This document shows, in pieces, positions 45,133-54,857 of a DNA stretch of 64,000 nucleotides (its first letter is position 1; every line of letters starts with the position of its first letter). The DNA is taken from NCBI GenBank assembly GCA_017309115.1, contig JAFLEF010000007.1:62001-126000 (forward strand), given 5' to 3'. The position numbers and the translations under genes were made by a program. Under the pieces are notes generated by a model that saw nothing but the letters and a program-made list of their open reading frames with translations, searched no databases and was not told the origin of the DNA. The stretch is from Verrucomicrobiota bacterium. Its GTDB lineage: Bacteria; Verrucomicrobiota; Verrucomicrobiia; Limisphaerales; UBA9464.

Positions 45133-45287
45133 AGAAGCAGCACCTTCCGCAGAAACTGTGCGTGACCTGCGGGCGTCTGTTCGTCTGGCGCAAGAAATGG
45201 GAACGTGACTGGGAACACGTCCGCTATTGCAGCGACGCCTGCCGCCGAGGAACCCCGCGAGGTGTCAGTTCGCCCCGTTCCTGCTGA
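45120..45287 (+). CDS. DUF2256 domain protein
   Basis: A 55-residue protein. Its sequence [20 protein letters not shown], then [18 protein letters not shown], is the DUF2256 zinc-ribbon-like pattern with CxxC and Cx3C cysteine pairs. The ATG at 45120 lies inside the end of the photolyase gene (13-base overlap), so the two are co-translated. DUF2256 genes are often found beside cryptochrome/photolyase genes. Function is unknown; it may bind metal or DNA. It converges with the next gene, with two bases between stops. Confidence 0.85.
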   Translation: MRGVKKQHLPQKLCVTCGRLFVWRKKWERDWEHVRYCSDACRRGTPRGVSSPRSC

Positions 45288-45289
45288 CC

Positions 45290-46675
45290 TTACCCCCACC
45301 GAAGCTCGGAAGTTCCCCGCGGCAGCGAAAAACAGACCGTCAGATTCGCAGCATCCTGGTGCCAGGAGTTCGGCCCCAGATCCAGGGGTCGGTTCACTTC
45401 GCGCAGTTCCCGATGTTCCGCGCCAACGAGCGTCGGAGCCGAACCGGACCGGCGCGGAATTCGAAGGGTAAACTCCGGACAGGCAAACGGCGCCTGCAGC
45501 TGGACCCGAGAATCATCGGCCCGGATCAGCGTCAATTCCCGGGCGGCCGCATACCGCGCCAACTCCGAAAGCTTCATCCAGTGCAGATGATCGAACCGTT
45601 GGTGCATCCGTCGCACGACCTCCTGGAAAATGTGCAGCCCGCGTTTCTGTCCGTTCCAGTACACGCCGGTCCAGTGTGCCAGCAGCAACGCCGGTTCGCT
45701 TCGCTGGATCACCTCCACCAACCGACCCGCTTGCCCGTCCGCGGTGATAAAGCGATCCGCCCCGACGGGCTCGGTGTTGTCCCATCCGCCGGTCCAGTCG
45801 CCGGTGCAGGCGATCAGGCTGACGACACAACGGGGATCAGTTCCCCCCAGGCCTTGGGCATTCTCCACCCGAGGGGCCACGGAATCGGTTCCCTCGTCGA
45901 TGACGTGTCGGAAGTAATGCGGCACCTCGGCGTGGAACACGTCGCGCACCGCTTCCAGAGAGGCCTGCGACAGTTGCGGCAGCGCCCGGTTCCCGAATCC
46001 GCCGGGCGTGGTGATGCCTTCACAGGGCAACCCTACGTCCCGAAGGATGCGCAAGGCATAGCCCAGATACTGAGCGATCTCGTCCACGCTGCGTCCAGTG
46101 GTCCATTCCCAGTTTTCCATGAACCGCGGCGAGGTATCGGCAAATGGCTGTCCGGTGGACAAGTCGATCACCCGGGTGTGCGTGATCATCTCCGGATGAA
46201 TGTCCCAGTTCGGCAGCATCACCTTTCGAACGACCTCCAATGAGTCCCGCAGTTCGGCCTGACTCCATCCGGGAAGTCCCCGATCCAATCGTCCAACACA
46301 CGCCGGATACGGAACGATGCTGTACTTCCCTTTAACGCTGTTGGTCGCAGCCCATTCCCCGAACTCGCGAACGAAGGCATCCGGAATCTCCACCGGCCAA
46401 TCCCGCCAATCGCGTTGATACACCGGATTGGCGCCGGCGAAGGTGTCGTTGAACTGGGGCATGGCGAAGCGGTTCAGATTCACCAGACACGTCGAGTCGT
46501 CGATGATGAGACTCACCGGAACCCGACCGCGGGGGTTCAGCACCGTCGCGCCCTGGGCCGGCGCGGGACGCTCGCCGCCGGATTGGGCCAGCAGTCCGGA
46601 TCCAGCCCATGTTGCCGCCGCGCTGGACACGAGTCCCTGCACAAAGCGCCGCCGATTCATCCGGGGAAAGGCCAT
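45290..46675 (-). CDS. Tat-exported protein, polysaccharide-deacetylase-like
   Basis: About 461 residues from an ATG at 46675 (46660 also possible). The N-terminus has a twin-arginine signal, MNRRRFVQGLVSSAAATWAG. The mature part begins RVPVSLIIDDSTCLVNLNRF, where DD is in the place of the metal-binding motif of NodB-type deacetylases, and HPEMITHTRVIDL supplies His residues. FVREFGEWAATNSVKGKYS and LLAHWTGVYWNGQKRGLHIF are also visible. I infer a NodB-like fold; substrate and activity are unknown. It diverges from the flavodoxin gene. Confidence 0.65.
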   Translation of the reverse strand: MAFPRMNRRRFVQGLVSSAAATWAGSGLLAQSGGERPAPAQGATVLNPRGRVPVSLIIDDSTCLVNLNRFAMPQFNDTFAGANPVYQRDWRDWPVEIPDAFVREFGEWAATNSVKGKYSIVPYPACVGRLDRGLPGWSQAELRDSLEVVRKVMLPNWDIHPEMITHTRVIDLSTGQPFADTSPRFMENWEWTTGRSVDEIAQYLGYALRILRDVGLPCEGITTPGGFGNRALPQLSQASLEAVRDVFHAEVPHYFRHVIDEGTDSVAPRVENAQGLGGTDPRCVVSLIACTGDWTGGWDNTEPVGADRFITADGQAGRLVEVIQRSEPALLLAHWTGVYWNGQKRGLHIFQEVVRRMHQRFDHLHWMKLSELARYAAARELTLIRADDSRVQLQAPFACPEFTLRIPRRSGSAPTLVGAEHRELREVNRPLDLGPNSWHQDAANLTVCFSLPRGTSELRWG

Positions 46676-46728
46676 GGCCGATGGCACCGCCATCACGTCG
46701 GCCGGTCAACGCTGGAGGCGGATAAGGG

Positions 46729-46775
46729 TGAATCTGGAAAACAAGAAAACAGGAATGAGACAGGAAAGGGAGAGA
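46729..46775 (+). repeat. Copy of a GAATCTGGAAAACA repeat
   Basis: TGAATCTGGAAAACAAGAAA, followed by ACAGGA and purine-rich sequence. The inverted partner is at about 30228-30254, differing by a base or two over the core. Confidence 0.6.
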
Positions 46776-46912
46776 GGGGGAGAAAGTGGGAGGGGGAGAC
46801 TCGGGTGACGAGGCTATCTTCCGGTGGTTCAAAAGATCGGCGACGGCAATTTCAGGTTCAGAGGGATTCAGGCTTTCTTCCCGGGGCCTTTCCGGTGGAA
46901 TTCGCGGACCGC

Positions 46913-47470
46913 ATGAATCGCATTCTCGTCCTGTTTGATTCGCACACCGGCAATGTCCGTCGCATGGCGGAACTGGTGGCGGAAGGAGCCCGCACCATCG
47001 CCGACACCGAGGTCCGCCTGAAGTCCATCGACGAAGCCACCGCGGACGACGTGGTGTGGTGCGATGGGATCGCCGTGGGCAGTCCCACCAACATGGGGAT
47101 CCTGTCTTGGAAGATGAAGCGGTTCTGGGACGAAACGATGGGGCCACACTGGATGAAGGTGGATGGCAAGATCGCCTGTGCCTTCAGCAGCGCGGGCGGC
47201 TGGGGCGCCGGCATGGAACTCGCCTGCCAATCCCTGCTCACCGTGCTAATGAACTTCGGCTTTTTGGTCTTCGGCGTCACCGACTACGCCGGCAAGAAGA
47301 TGACCCTCCATTACGGCGCGGTCGCGGCCAAGGAACCCCGCGAACCTGAAACCCAGGAATCCTGTCGCATTCTCGGCCGGCGACTGGCCGAGTGGTCGGC
47401 GGTTATGGTCCACGGACGGCGCGACGAAAATCCCCTTGGGAAATCACTCCCGCGCATGGCCCCGCACTGA
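46913..47470 (+). CDS. Flavodoxin family protein (WrbA-like)
   Basis: 185 residues from the ATG at 46913. The FMN-binding loop reads LFDSHTGNVRRMAELVAEGA, and GIAVGSPTNMGILSWKMKRFWD and SSAGGWGAGMELACQSLLTV match the NAD(P)H:quinone-oxidoreductase/flavodoxin family. It probably carries FMN and transfers electrons or reduces quinones. Start choice: family similarity begins at this ATG, while the frame is open far upstream. It converges with the DUF1501 gene, three bases between stops. Confidence 0.88.
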   Translation: MNRILVLFDSHTGNVRRMAELVAEGARTIADTEVRLKSIDEATADDVVWCDGIAVGSPTNMGILSWKMKRFWDETMGPHWMKVDGKIACAFSSAGGWGAGMELACQSLLTVLMNFGFLVFGVTDYAGKKMTLHYGAVAAKEPREPETQESCRILGRRLAEWSAVMVHGRRDENPLGKSLPRMAPH

Positions 47471-47473
47471 GCG

Positions 47474-48916
47474 TCAGGCCAGCAGACTGGACATCACTTC
47501 GCCGTGCACATCGGTTAGGCGGTAGTCCCGACCCTGGAAACGGTAGGTGAGCTTTTCGTGATCGAAGCCGAGGAGATGCAGGATCGTGGCGTGCAGGTCG
47601 TGCACGTGAATCTTGTCCTTCACCACGTTGAAGCCGAAGTCATCGGTCTCGCCCACGGTAACTCCCCGCTTGGTGCCACCGCCGGCCATCCACATGGTGA
47701 AGGCCTGCGGATGATGGTCGCGTCCGAGGGAGCGCTTCAGCTCGTTGCTGGCTTCCACCTGCGGCGTCCGGCCAAACTCGCCGCCCCAAATCACCAACGT
47801 CGACTCCAGCAGTCCGCGCTGCTTCAGATCCTTGATCAAGGCGGCGCAGGCCTGGTCCGTCACCTTGGCCTGTCCTTTGACCCCACCCTTCACGTCACTG
47901 TGGTGATCCCAGGCCTCGTGGAACAACTGCACGAAACGCACCCCGCGCTCCACCATCCGACGCGCGAGCAAACAGTTGTTGGCAAAGGACGCCTCGCCCG
48001 GCTTGGCCCCGTAGAGTTCCAGCGTTTCCTTGGATTCCTTGGAAAGATCCACCAACTCCGGAGCGCTGAACTGCATGCGATACGCCATCTCGAAGGAGTT
48101 GATGCGCGTGGCGATCTCCGGATCGCCCATCAGGCCAAGACGGCGTTCGTTCAGTTCCTTGACGGCATCCAGCGTCTTGCGCTGAAGCGTGGAGCTCAGC
48201 CCGGCGGGATTGCTCAGGTACAGGATGGGATCGGCGCCTTTGCGAAAGGGCACGCCCTGGAACACGGTCGGAAGAAATCCGCAGCCGTAGTTGCCGGCGC
48301 CTCCACTGAGTCCTCCGGCGGAATTCAGGACCACGAAGCCCGGCAGATCCTGCGACTCGCTGCCCAATCCGTACGTCACCCAGGAGCCCATGCTCGGCCG
48401 GCCGAACTGCTGCGAGCCGGTGTTCATGAAGATCTGTCCCGGCGCATGGTTGAAGGCGTCGGTGTTCATGGACCGGATGATCGTCAGTTCGTCCGCCACG
48501 CCGGCGAGATGCGGCAGGGCTTCGCTGACCCACGCTCCCGATTTCCCATGCTGGGCGAAGGCAAACTCCGGCGCGTAAATCGCCGAGTCCGGCTTGATGA
48601 AGGCGTACGTCTGGCCTCCGAGAATGTCCTTGGGAACCGGCTGACCGTTGTACTTGGCCAGCGTGGGCTTGTAGTCGAACAACTCCAACTGACTGGGCGC
48701 GCCCGCCATGAACAGATAGATCACCGACTTGGCCCGAGCCGGTTGCGGCGGGCGCTTGGGCAGCAGCGGATTGTTTCCCGACGGCGCGGCCAGAGCCGGC
48801 TGATTCAGCAGCGACGCCAGGGCGATCGAGCCCAGGCCCAGACCACATTCGCGAAAGAACCAGCGACGGGTGAGAAACTGACGCCGTTCGTGATCGAGAT
48901 GGAGAGGAAGGTTCAC
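47474..48916 (-). CDS. DUF1501 (sulfatase-like fold) Tat-type exported protein
   Basis: 480 residues. The N-terminus ([27 protein letters not shown]) fits a Tat-like signal with a short hydrophobic part. The body is DUF1501: [70 protein letters not shown] and [17 protein letters not shown]. This is a predicted alkaline-phosphatase/sulfatase-like fold with possible metal ligands (Asp/His). DUF1501 genes regularly follow DUF1553 genes in Planctomycetota and Verrucomicrobiota, as here (28 bases upstream). The role is unknown and the sulfatase signature Cys is absent. Confidence 0.92.
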   Translation of the reverse strand: MNLPLHLDHERRQFLTRRWFFRECGLGLGSIALASLLNQPALAAPSGNNPLLPKRPPQPARAKSVIYLFMAGAPSQLELFDYKPTLAKYNGQPVPKDILGGQTYAFIKPDSAIYAPEFAFAQHGKSGAWVSEALPHLAGVADELTIIRSMNTDAFNHAPGQIFMNTGSQQFGRPSMGSWVTYGLGSESQDLPGFVVLNSAGGLSGGAGNYGCGFLPTVFQGVPFRKGADPILYLSNPAGLSSTLQRKTLDAVKELNERRLGLMGDPEIATRINSFEMAYRMQFSAPELVDLSKESKETLELYGAKPGEASFANNCLLARRMVERGVRFVQLFHEAWDHHSDVKGGVKGQAKVTDQACAALIKDLKQRGLLESTLVIWGGEFGRTPQVEASNELKRSLGRDHHPQAFTMWMAGGGTKRGVTVGETDDFGFNVVKDKIHVHDLHATILHLLGFDHEKLTYRFQGRDYRLTDVHGEVMSSLLA

Positions 48917-48944
48917 GGAAGTTCGGGGAAAGCGGTTGCGGCGG

Positions 48945-51900
48945 TCATTCCTTCGTCACGGTTTCATCCAGATTCAGCAGGGCGCGGGTCACAGTAGTCC
49001 AGGCAGCCAGATCAACCACCGAGGTTCCCGGCGGCAGAGGCGGTGGACTCTTGGGATCGGACAGCGCGAATGCCGCTGCGTCGCGGGGACGGCCAGCAAA
49101 CTCGGTGCGCGCCTCCTGCACCAAACGGGTCAACACCTCCGTCTCGGACGGATCCGGACGCCGGCCCAGGCACTGCCGGAACGCCCAGCTCACTCGGCCG
49201 GCTTCATCCGGGGCCGCCGCCAGGGTCCGCCACGCAAGCCAACGCGCGGCTTGATTGAAGGTCGGTTCGTTCAGAGTCACCAGCGCTTGCAACGGCGTAT
49301 TGGAGCGAACCCGACGGACACAGCTTTGCTCAGCGGTGGGCGCGTCAAAGGTTGTCAGGGCCGGGTACGGCACACTGCGTTTCCAGAAGGTGTACATCGC
49401 TCGCCGATACCGGTCGTCGCCTTCACTGACATTCCACGCGATGGGTCCGTAGGCCAGACTCATCACGCCATCCGGCAAGGGCGGGAACACACTCGGACCA
49501 CCCACCTTGGGCGAGAGCAGGCCGCTGACCTTCAGGGCAATGTCCTGCACGGCTTCCGCATCCACCCGCACCCGGGGACCCCGCGCCAGCCATCGGTTGT
49601 ACGGATCCTGTTCCAACGCCTCCGGAGTCACCCGGGAGGATTGCTGGTACGTCGCGGAGGAGACAATCAACCGGTGTAGTTGTTTCCAGGACCAGGGTTT
49701 GCCTCCGTGCGATGGCGCCATGAATTCCACCGCCATCCAATCCAGCAACTCCGGATGCGACGGCGGATCGCTGCGCACGCCAAAGTCCTCGGTGGTCACG
49801 ACCAACCCCTGACCGAAGTAATGCTGCCACACGCGATTGACGATCACGCGAGCGGTCAGGGGATTGGCGGGACTCGTCAGCCATTCCGCCAGTCCGCGGC
49901 GATCGCGAGGCTGGTCGCCGCCCAAGCCATTGAGAACCGCGGGAACATCGGCCGTAACGGGAACAGTGGGCTTTTGCCAGTCACCCCGGCGAAACACTTT
50001 GGTTTGGCGCGGGGTTTCCCGACGTTGCAGTGCCAGGGTGTAGTTCTCCGCACCCGGCCAGTCCTTCCAGAGTTCATCCCATTGGCGGGCCGATTCGGCG
50101 AGGGACGGATCCAGGAAGAGAAACACCCGGAAGAGTTCGGCGGTCTGTTCCGGCGTTCGGGTTGCTCCCAACAATCGTCGCCGCTGGGATTCGCTGAGCG
50201 GATCGACCGTGAGTGGTTCCTTCTGGGTGGTCGCGCTCAGGCGAACCCGACCCGGAATAAAGTTCGAAACACGGTCATGCCGTCCCTGCAGGTCATCCGA
50301 GAGCTTGGAGTGAACGGTCAGCAACAATCGCGTCCCGCCCGGGAAGCCCACGGGCTGGGTCGTCTCGAAGACCGCCCGTCGCTCCTGATTGCGTCGACCA
50401 GCAGTGAAAGCAGTCGCCCACCCCCCGTTGGTGGTCACCCCGTCCGTCATCGCAGATGCCGGGAACCCGCTGGCCTCGACATCGGCGATGGCCCTTCGGA
50501 ATTCGATTCGATTGGTAGTGGCGACAAAGTTAGTTCCGGCGGTTGCGGCATTGGTCAATTCGGTCAGCGGCGAGGCTTCGACCATGAACTCACCGATCAG
50601 GAAATCGCCCTGACCATCCAGGCCCGGACCTTGATTCGGCAGATTACCGTGATTGAGCGCCTCCAACCGGAATCCCGTGAGATTGGTGTACGGCACATCC
50701 ACCCACACCCGGAGCACCGAACTGTTGTAAACATCGCCGCCGGCCAGGAGCGACAAGTCCTCCTGCTTCTCAAACTTCATCGGCGTCGAATGCCATTCCG
50801 TGGCATCCAACGGAATCCAGGCCACCGTTGGCGCGCCCCGCAACGCCTTCTCCCAATTCTCAAAGCGCGCCCGAATCGCGGGATCCGCCCACAGCTTTCC
50901 CTCGAGAGCCGCCGCCGCCGCGCGGATGGCAGCCCGCTTTTCACGGGTGGCCACCGATGGGACGTCCAGCTTGGGTTCCACGTCCTGATTTAGGAAGTCG
51001 TAGAATTGGAAGTATTCTTTCTGCGAAATCGGGTCGTACTTGTGGTTGTGGCACTGGGCACAGGCAATGGTCAGGCCCAGCCAGGTCCGACCCACGGCAT
51101 CCACCCGATCAATAATGGTCTCGACCCGGAACTTCTCCGGCTCGATGCCCCCTTCCATGTTGACCATGGAATTGCGCAGGAACCCGGTCGCAATCCGTTG
51201 TTGGAGCCGCTCCTCCTCGCTGCGGCCGACCTCGGCATCGGCCCACAAATCCCCAGCCAATTGCTGCCGGGTAAACTCGTCGAAAGGCAAATCTTCGTTG
51301 AAGGCCCGAATGACCCAGTCGCGATAGGGCCAAATCGAGCGAGTCCGGTCCTTCTCGAAGCCATTGGAATCGGCGTAGCGCGCCGCATCCAACCAGTGCC
51401 GACCCCACTTCTCCCCGTAATGCGGTGACGCGAGCAATCGCTCCACCACGCGGGAGTACGCCTCCGGTGAGGTGTCGGCGACAAAGGCGTCCACCTCCTC
51501 CGGAGTTGGCGGCAGACCGGTCAGATCCAAACTCACTCGTCGCAGCAAGGTGGCCCGGTCCGCAGGAGGTGAGGGAGTCAGCTTCTCCCGGACGAGACGG
51601 TCCCGAATAAAGGCATCAATCGGATGTGCTCCCTCTCCCTTCGGCGGCAGCGGCGGACGGCGCAGCGGTTGAAAGGCCCAGTGCTGACGGGGATCCGCCG
51701 CCGTGACCTGGGCGGCCTTGGGCCATTCCGCGCCTGCTTCAATCCACGTCTGCAACGCCGCCACTTGGGCCGGGCTTAGCGCGTCGCCCTTGCGTGGCAT
51801 CCGCGGAATTTCCCCATGAGCGCCCGCCACCACCTTCAGCAAAAGCGACTCCGCCGGCTTCCCGGGAACCAGGGCCGGACCGTGATCGCCCCCTTTCAGG

Positions 51901-52079
51901 GCGTCGGCCCGCACATCCAGGCGCAGACTATTCTCCGACCGGCTCGGCCCATGGCACTTGAAACAATTCTGCTCCAGCACCTGCCAGGCGTCGCTCGGCA
52001 GGTCGGCCGCAGACAGACTCAAACTGCCCAAGACGGCAGAGATAAAAGTTCGCACAGCAATGACAGGAGGACGCACCAC
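48945..52079 (-). CDS. DUF1549/DUF1553 cytochrome-c-like protein (PSCyt1 type)
   Basis: 1,044 residues from a GTG at 52079. A short signal is followed by a planctomycete-type cytochrome domain with CFKCH (Cys39, Cys42, His43) and [20 protein letters not shown]1549 follows ([39 protein letters not shown]), then a second CxxCH in [12 protein letters not shown] near residue 340, a long middle region, and DUF1553 ([20 protein letters not shown]) near residue 730. It is probably a periplasmic heme protein of unknown reaction, acting with the DUF1501 protein encoded next. Such pairs are many-fold duplicated in these phyla and have been linked to carbohydrate use. Confidence 0.9.
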   Translation of the reverse strand: MVRPPVIAVRTFISAVLGSLSLSAADLPSDAWQVLEQNCFKCHGPSRSENSLRLDVRADALKGGDHGPALVPGKPAESLLLKVVAGAHGEIPRMPRKGDALSPAQVAALQTWIEAGAEWPKAAQVTAADPRQHWAFQPLRRPPLPPKGEGAHPIDAFIRDRLVREKLTPSPPADRATLLRRVSLDLTGLPPTPEEVDAFVADTSPEAYSRVVERLLASPHYGEKWGRHWLDAARYADSNGFEKDRTRSIWPYRDWVIRAFNEDLPFDEFTRQQLAGDLWADAEVGRSEEERLQQRIATGFLRNSMVNMEGGIEPEKFRVETIIDRVDAVGRTWLGLTIACAQCHNHKYDPISQKEYFQFYDFLNQDVEPKLDVPSVATREKRAAIRAAAAALEGKLWADPAIRARFENWEKALRGAPTVAWIPLDATEWHSTPMKFEKQEDLSLLAGGDVYNSSVLRVWVDVPYTNLTGFRLEALNHGNLPNQGPGLDGQGDFLIGEFMVEASPLTELTNAATAGTNFVATTNRIEFRRAIADVEASGFPASAMTDGVTTNGGWATAFTAGRRNQERRAVFETTQPVGFPGGTRLLLTVHSKLSDDLQGRHDRVSNFIPGRVRLSATTQKEPLTVDPLSESQRRRLLGATRTPEQTAELFRVFLFLDPSLAESARQWDELWKDWPGAENYTLALQRRETPRQTKVFRRGDWQKPTVPVTADVPAVLNGLGGDQPRDRRGLAEWLTSPANPLTARVIVNRVWQHYFGQGLVVTTEDFGVRSDPPSHPELLDWMAVEFMAPSHGGKPWSWKQLHRLIVSSATYQQSSRVTPEALEQDPYNRWLARGPRVRVDAEAVQDIALKVSGLLSPKVGGPSVFPPLPDGVMSLAYGPIAWNVSEGDDRYRRAMYTFWKRSVPYPALTTFDAPTAEQSCVRRVRSNTPLQALVTLNEPTFNQAARWLAWRTLAAAPDEAGRVSWAFRQCLGRRPDPSETEVLTRLVQEARTEFAGRPRDAAAFALSDPKSPPPLPPGTSVVDLAAWTTVTRALLNLDETVTKE

Positions 52080-52130
52080 GAGATGGAATGGACGAATGGC
52101 CGGGACAGCCCCTTCAAACGAGACGGTGTC

Positions 52131-52577
52131 CTACTTTGGTCGGACCCATTCCGCCACGGTCTGGCCGTTCGCGGAACGCAAGGTGAGGGATTCTGAGGTA
52201 ACCTTTACCTCGGTGGTCTGGGTCAGAGTGCGGAAGAACGCGGATTCCAACGTCATGGCCTCTGGACTTCCGGCCATTCGCGTGGATCCCAGGGCTCCCT
52301 GCCAGAGGATCGATCCGTCCGAAGGTCGGCTGACCGCGCCGAAGTAGCGGTTCACCGGCCCCTGACCATTCACCCGGCCGTCGGCATCCCACTGCATCGT
52401 GATCGGACGGTCGGTGGGAAGGTTAAGCGTCTGCCCCTGATCCACCAGGCGGATCAACTTGAGTTCAACTCCCTGCCAGGAGGCCAGCGAACTGCCGGTC
52501 GGTGTCTGACAGCCAGAGCTGAGACCCGCCCAGAGGATCAATCCGGTTAGCCACGGAAGAGTTCGGGGAACGTTCAT
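52131..52577 (-). CDS. META/HslJ-like lipoprotein
   Basis: 148 residues with a lipobox (LSSGC) at residues 19-23, so probably anchored to the membrane by a lipid. The META domain pattern is visible: LPTDRPITMQWDADGRVNG and NRYFGAV, then MAGSPEAMTLESAFFRTL. HslJ/META proteins are linked to novobiocin tolerance or heat shock in E. coli; the molecular role is unknown. It lies 51 bases upstream of the DUF1553 gene on the same strand. Confidence 0.8.
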   Translation of the reverse strand: MNVPRTLPWLTGLILWAGLSSGCQTPTGSSLASWQGVELKLIRLVDQGQTLNLPTDRPITMQWDADGRVNGQGPVNRYFGAVSRPSDGSILWQGALGSTRMAGSPEAMTLESAFFRTLTQTTEVKVTSESLTLRSANGQTVAEWVRPK

Positions 52578-52721
52578 CGCCCAAAAAGAGCACTGACCGC
52601 GCGGCTTGCCAACCTCTCAGCGGCCGCGTTCTCCATCTTCCTAGTGGCGCCGGCTTCGAGTAATCCACTTCCCTGCGTGCCCTAACTCCGGTACTCAACC
52701 GGGCCGCTCCGTCGGCCTCGC

Positions 52722-53855
52722 ATGAAGAACGTCGTTCTGCTCGGAAGTACCGGTTCCATTGGCACCAGCACCCTCAAAGTGGTGGAGGATCTGCCCGCCC
52801 AACTGCGGTTGGTGGGCTTGGCGGCGGGCAACAACGTCGAGTTGCTGACCGAACAGGCCACCCGCCACCGGCCACTCGCAGTGTCCCTCCAGGATCCCGC
52901 CAAAGCCGCCGAATTGACCGGACGCCTCCCGGGCATCCGGGTCCTTTCCGGGAATGCGGGCCTGATTGAACTGGCCACCCTGCCTGAGGCCGACATCGTC
53001 CTTATTGCCATCGTCGGCACAGCGGGTCTGGCGCCGGCTCTCGCCGCCATCCGGGCGGGCAAGGACATTGCCGTGGCTTCCAAGGAAATCCTGGTGATGG
53101 CCGGAGAGATCGTGATGAACGAGGCCCGCGCTCACGGGGTGAAGGTGCTGGCGGTGGACAGCGAGCATTCCGCGATTTTCCAGTGCTTGGATGGCAAGCC
53201 GCCCAGTTCGGTCCGACGGCTGATCCTAACGGCCTCGGGCGGTCCCTTCCGCAAGACCCCGAAGTCCGAGTTTGCCGGAATCACGGTGGCGATGGCCCTG
53301 AAGCATCCGTCCTGGGTCATGGGCCGCAAAATCACCATCGATTCGGCCACGTTGTTCAACAAAGGCCTGGAAATGATCGAAGCCCGCTGGCTCTTCGACA
53401 TTGAGATGGCCCGGGTGGACGTGGTGGTCCATCCCCAGAGCATTGTGCATTCCCTGGTGGAGTATGTGGACGGTTCGATGATTGCCCAGCTGTCGACGCC
53501 CGACATGTGTCTGCCGATCCAGTACGCCCTGTGTTACCCCGACCGACAGCGCAGCGAGCGGGTGCAGACGAGTCTGGCGAAACTGGGCACGCTGACCTTT
53601 GAGGAGCCGGATCAGGACCGTTTCCCAGCCCTGGGGTTGGCCCGACGGGCGGGAGAAGTCGGAGGAACCCTGCCGGCAGTGTTCAATGCCGCCAATGAGG
53701 TGGCGGTGGACGCCTTCCTGGCGGGCCGGCTGTCGTTCCCGGGCATCACCGAGTTGGTCACCCGGGTTATGACCCAGCATCGGGTCGTGGAGCACCCGAG
53801 CCTAGAACAGATTCTGGAGGCGGATCGTGACGCGCGGCGCGACGCTACTCGCTGA
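52722..53855 (+). CDS. dxr: 1-deoxy-D-xylulose-5-phosphate reductoisomerase
   Basis: A 377-residue NADPH enzyme of the MEP isoprenoid pathway, converting DXP to MEP. The NADPH motif is LLGSTGSIGTSTL, the metal and substrate sites are in VDSEHSAIFQCL, TASGGPF and IDSATLFNKGLEMIEARWLF, and HPQSIVHSLVEY and NAANEVAVDAFL are also conserved. One difference: the usual NKE motif is SKE here (VASKEILVMAGE). It is not clustered with other MEP genes or cdsA/rseP. Confidence 0.93.
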   Translation: MKNVVLLGSTGSIGTSTLKVVEDLPAQLRLVGLAAGNNVELLTEQATRHRPLAVSLQDPAKAAELTGRLPGIRVLSGNAGLIELATLPEADIVLIAIVGTAGLAPALAAIRAGKDIAVASKEILVMAGEIVMNEARAHGVKVLAVDSEHSAIFQCLDGKPPSSVRRLILTASGGPFRKTPKSEFAGITVAMALKHPSWVMGRKITIDSATLFNKGLEMIEARWLFDIEMARVDVVVHPQSIVHSLVEYVDGSMIAQLSTPDMCLPIQYALCYPDRQRSERVQTSLAKLGTLTFEEPDQDRFPALGLARRAGEVGGTLPAVFNAANEVAVDAFLAGRLSFPGITELVTRVMTQHRVVEHPSLEQILEADRDARRDATR

Positions 53856-53871
53856 ACCGACTCGCTCCCCT

Positions 53872-54690
53872 TCAGGGACTGATCCGCTCTAAATGGGGGT
53901 CGTGGTCCCGGCTCCAGCGTCGGAGGGCGTTTTCGGACGTATCGGAAAACAAAGTTTTCAGGGCGATTGATTCGAGATGGCCATCGACAAACGCCACATT
54001 GGCGAAACCGCGATGCCGGGCACGGGCGGACCGGTCACGGGCACGGCCCTCGGGCCAAGCACCTAAAGTATTCGTGCCGGCGATCCGGGCGAACTGGGAA
54101 CCTCCTACACTGATAAAGTCGCTCCATCCCCTAAACCCATCCCCGATTGAGTAAGTGGCGCTGGGCGCCACGACTTCGGATTCTCGAACAGGCTCGAACC
54201 AATCCCCACCTGCCTCCCAATGACCGCCCAGACCGAACCTCTTCAAATCCTCCGGATAACTCCGGTTGGAGTAGCTTTTCTCGAATCCGGTATTGAATCC
54301 ATAACTGTCATGGAGACGGCCCTCTTCGTCCCGCATTCGAAAACTGGGACAATTCCAGACCCCATCCGACTTCGGAGCCTCATTCCTCGACCGCGGCGGC
54401 TGGGACAACCCCTTCCCCACCGCGTCCTTCCAAAGAGAGCCATGTTCAGCGCCCAATACCGGCCCTTGCTGGGTGTTTTGAAACAGCGGGAAATGCCCGA
54501 CTTCCGCCGTCACCTGACTCAGCCCAAGGGACAATTGGCGCAGATTGGCCGAACAACGAATGGCCCGAGCTTTTGAGCTGGCCTGCGAAATCGCTGCCAA
54601 ACTGAGACCGGCCAACACTCCGACAATGGCAAGGACTCCCAAGAGTTCGATCAGGGTAAAGCCAAGGTTTCGCGAGTCTGAAGCGCTCAT
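53872..54690 (-). CDS. Pseudopilin-like protein (prepilin N-terminal domain)
   Basis: 272 residues from the ATG at 54690. The leader SASDSRNLG is followed by FTLIELLGVLAIVGVLAG, then SSKARAIRCSANLRQLSLGL, VWNCPSF and near the end NVAFVDGHLESI. It has the same architecture as the proteins at 24171 and 42661 but is more divergent, with two Gly changes in the helix. It is an orphan, with no secretion genes nearby, and converges with dxr, 16 bases between stops. Confidence 0.82.
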   Translation of the reverse strand: MSASDSRNLGFTLIELLGVLAIVGVLAGLSLAAISQASSKARAIRCSANLRQLSLGLSQVTAEVGHFPLFQNTQQGPVLGAEHGSLWKDAVGKGLSQPPRSRNEAPKSDGVWNCPSFRMRDEEGRLHDSYGFNTGFEKSYSNRSYPEDLKRFGLGGHWEAGGDWFEPVRESEVVAPSATYSIGDGFRGWSDFISVGGSQFARIAGTNTLGAWPEGRARDRSARARHRGFANVAFVDGHLESIALKTLFSDTSENALRRWSRDHDPHLERISP

Positions 54691-54857
54691 CGCTTCCCAA
54701 GGACCGGTTTGCCGGGCTCGACTCACGGACTATCTGGCGGAAGGGAGCGGAACCGACGCTCTCGTAACGAGCTTTTGACAAAAGTAGCCCTGATGGCCAC
54801 GGTTTTGAGCCGCCAGGACCAAATTCGGTCCCGTTCGCTACCCGCCTCCTTGAGAAC

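Noticed and set aside
47474-48916. Calling the DUF1501 gene a sulfatase
   Set aside because: The fold is likely related, but the Cys/Ser-x-Pro-x-Arg activation signature is absent.
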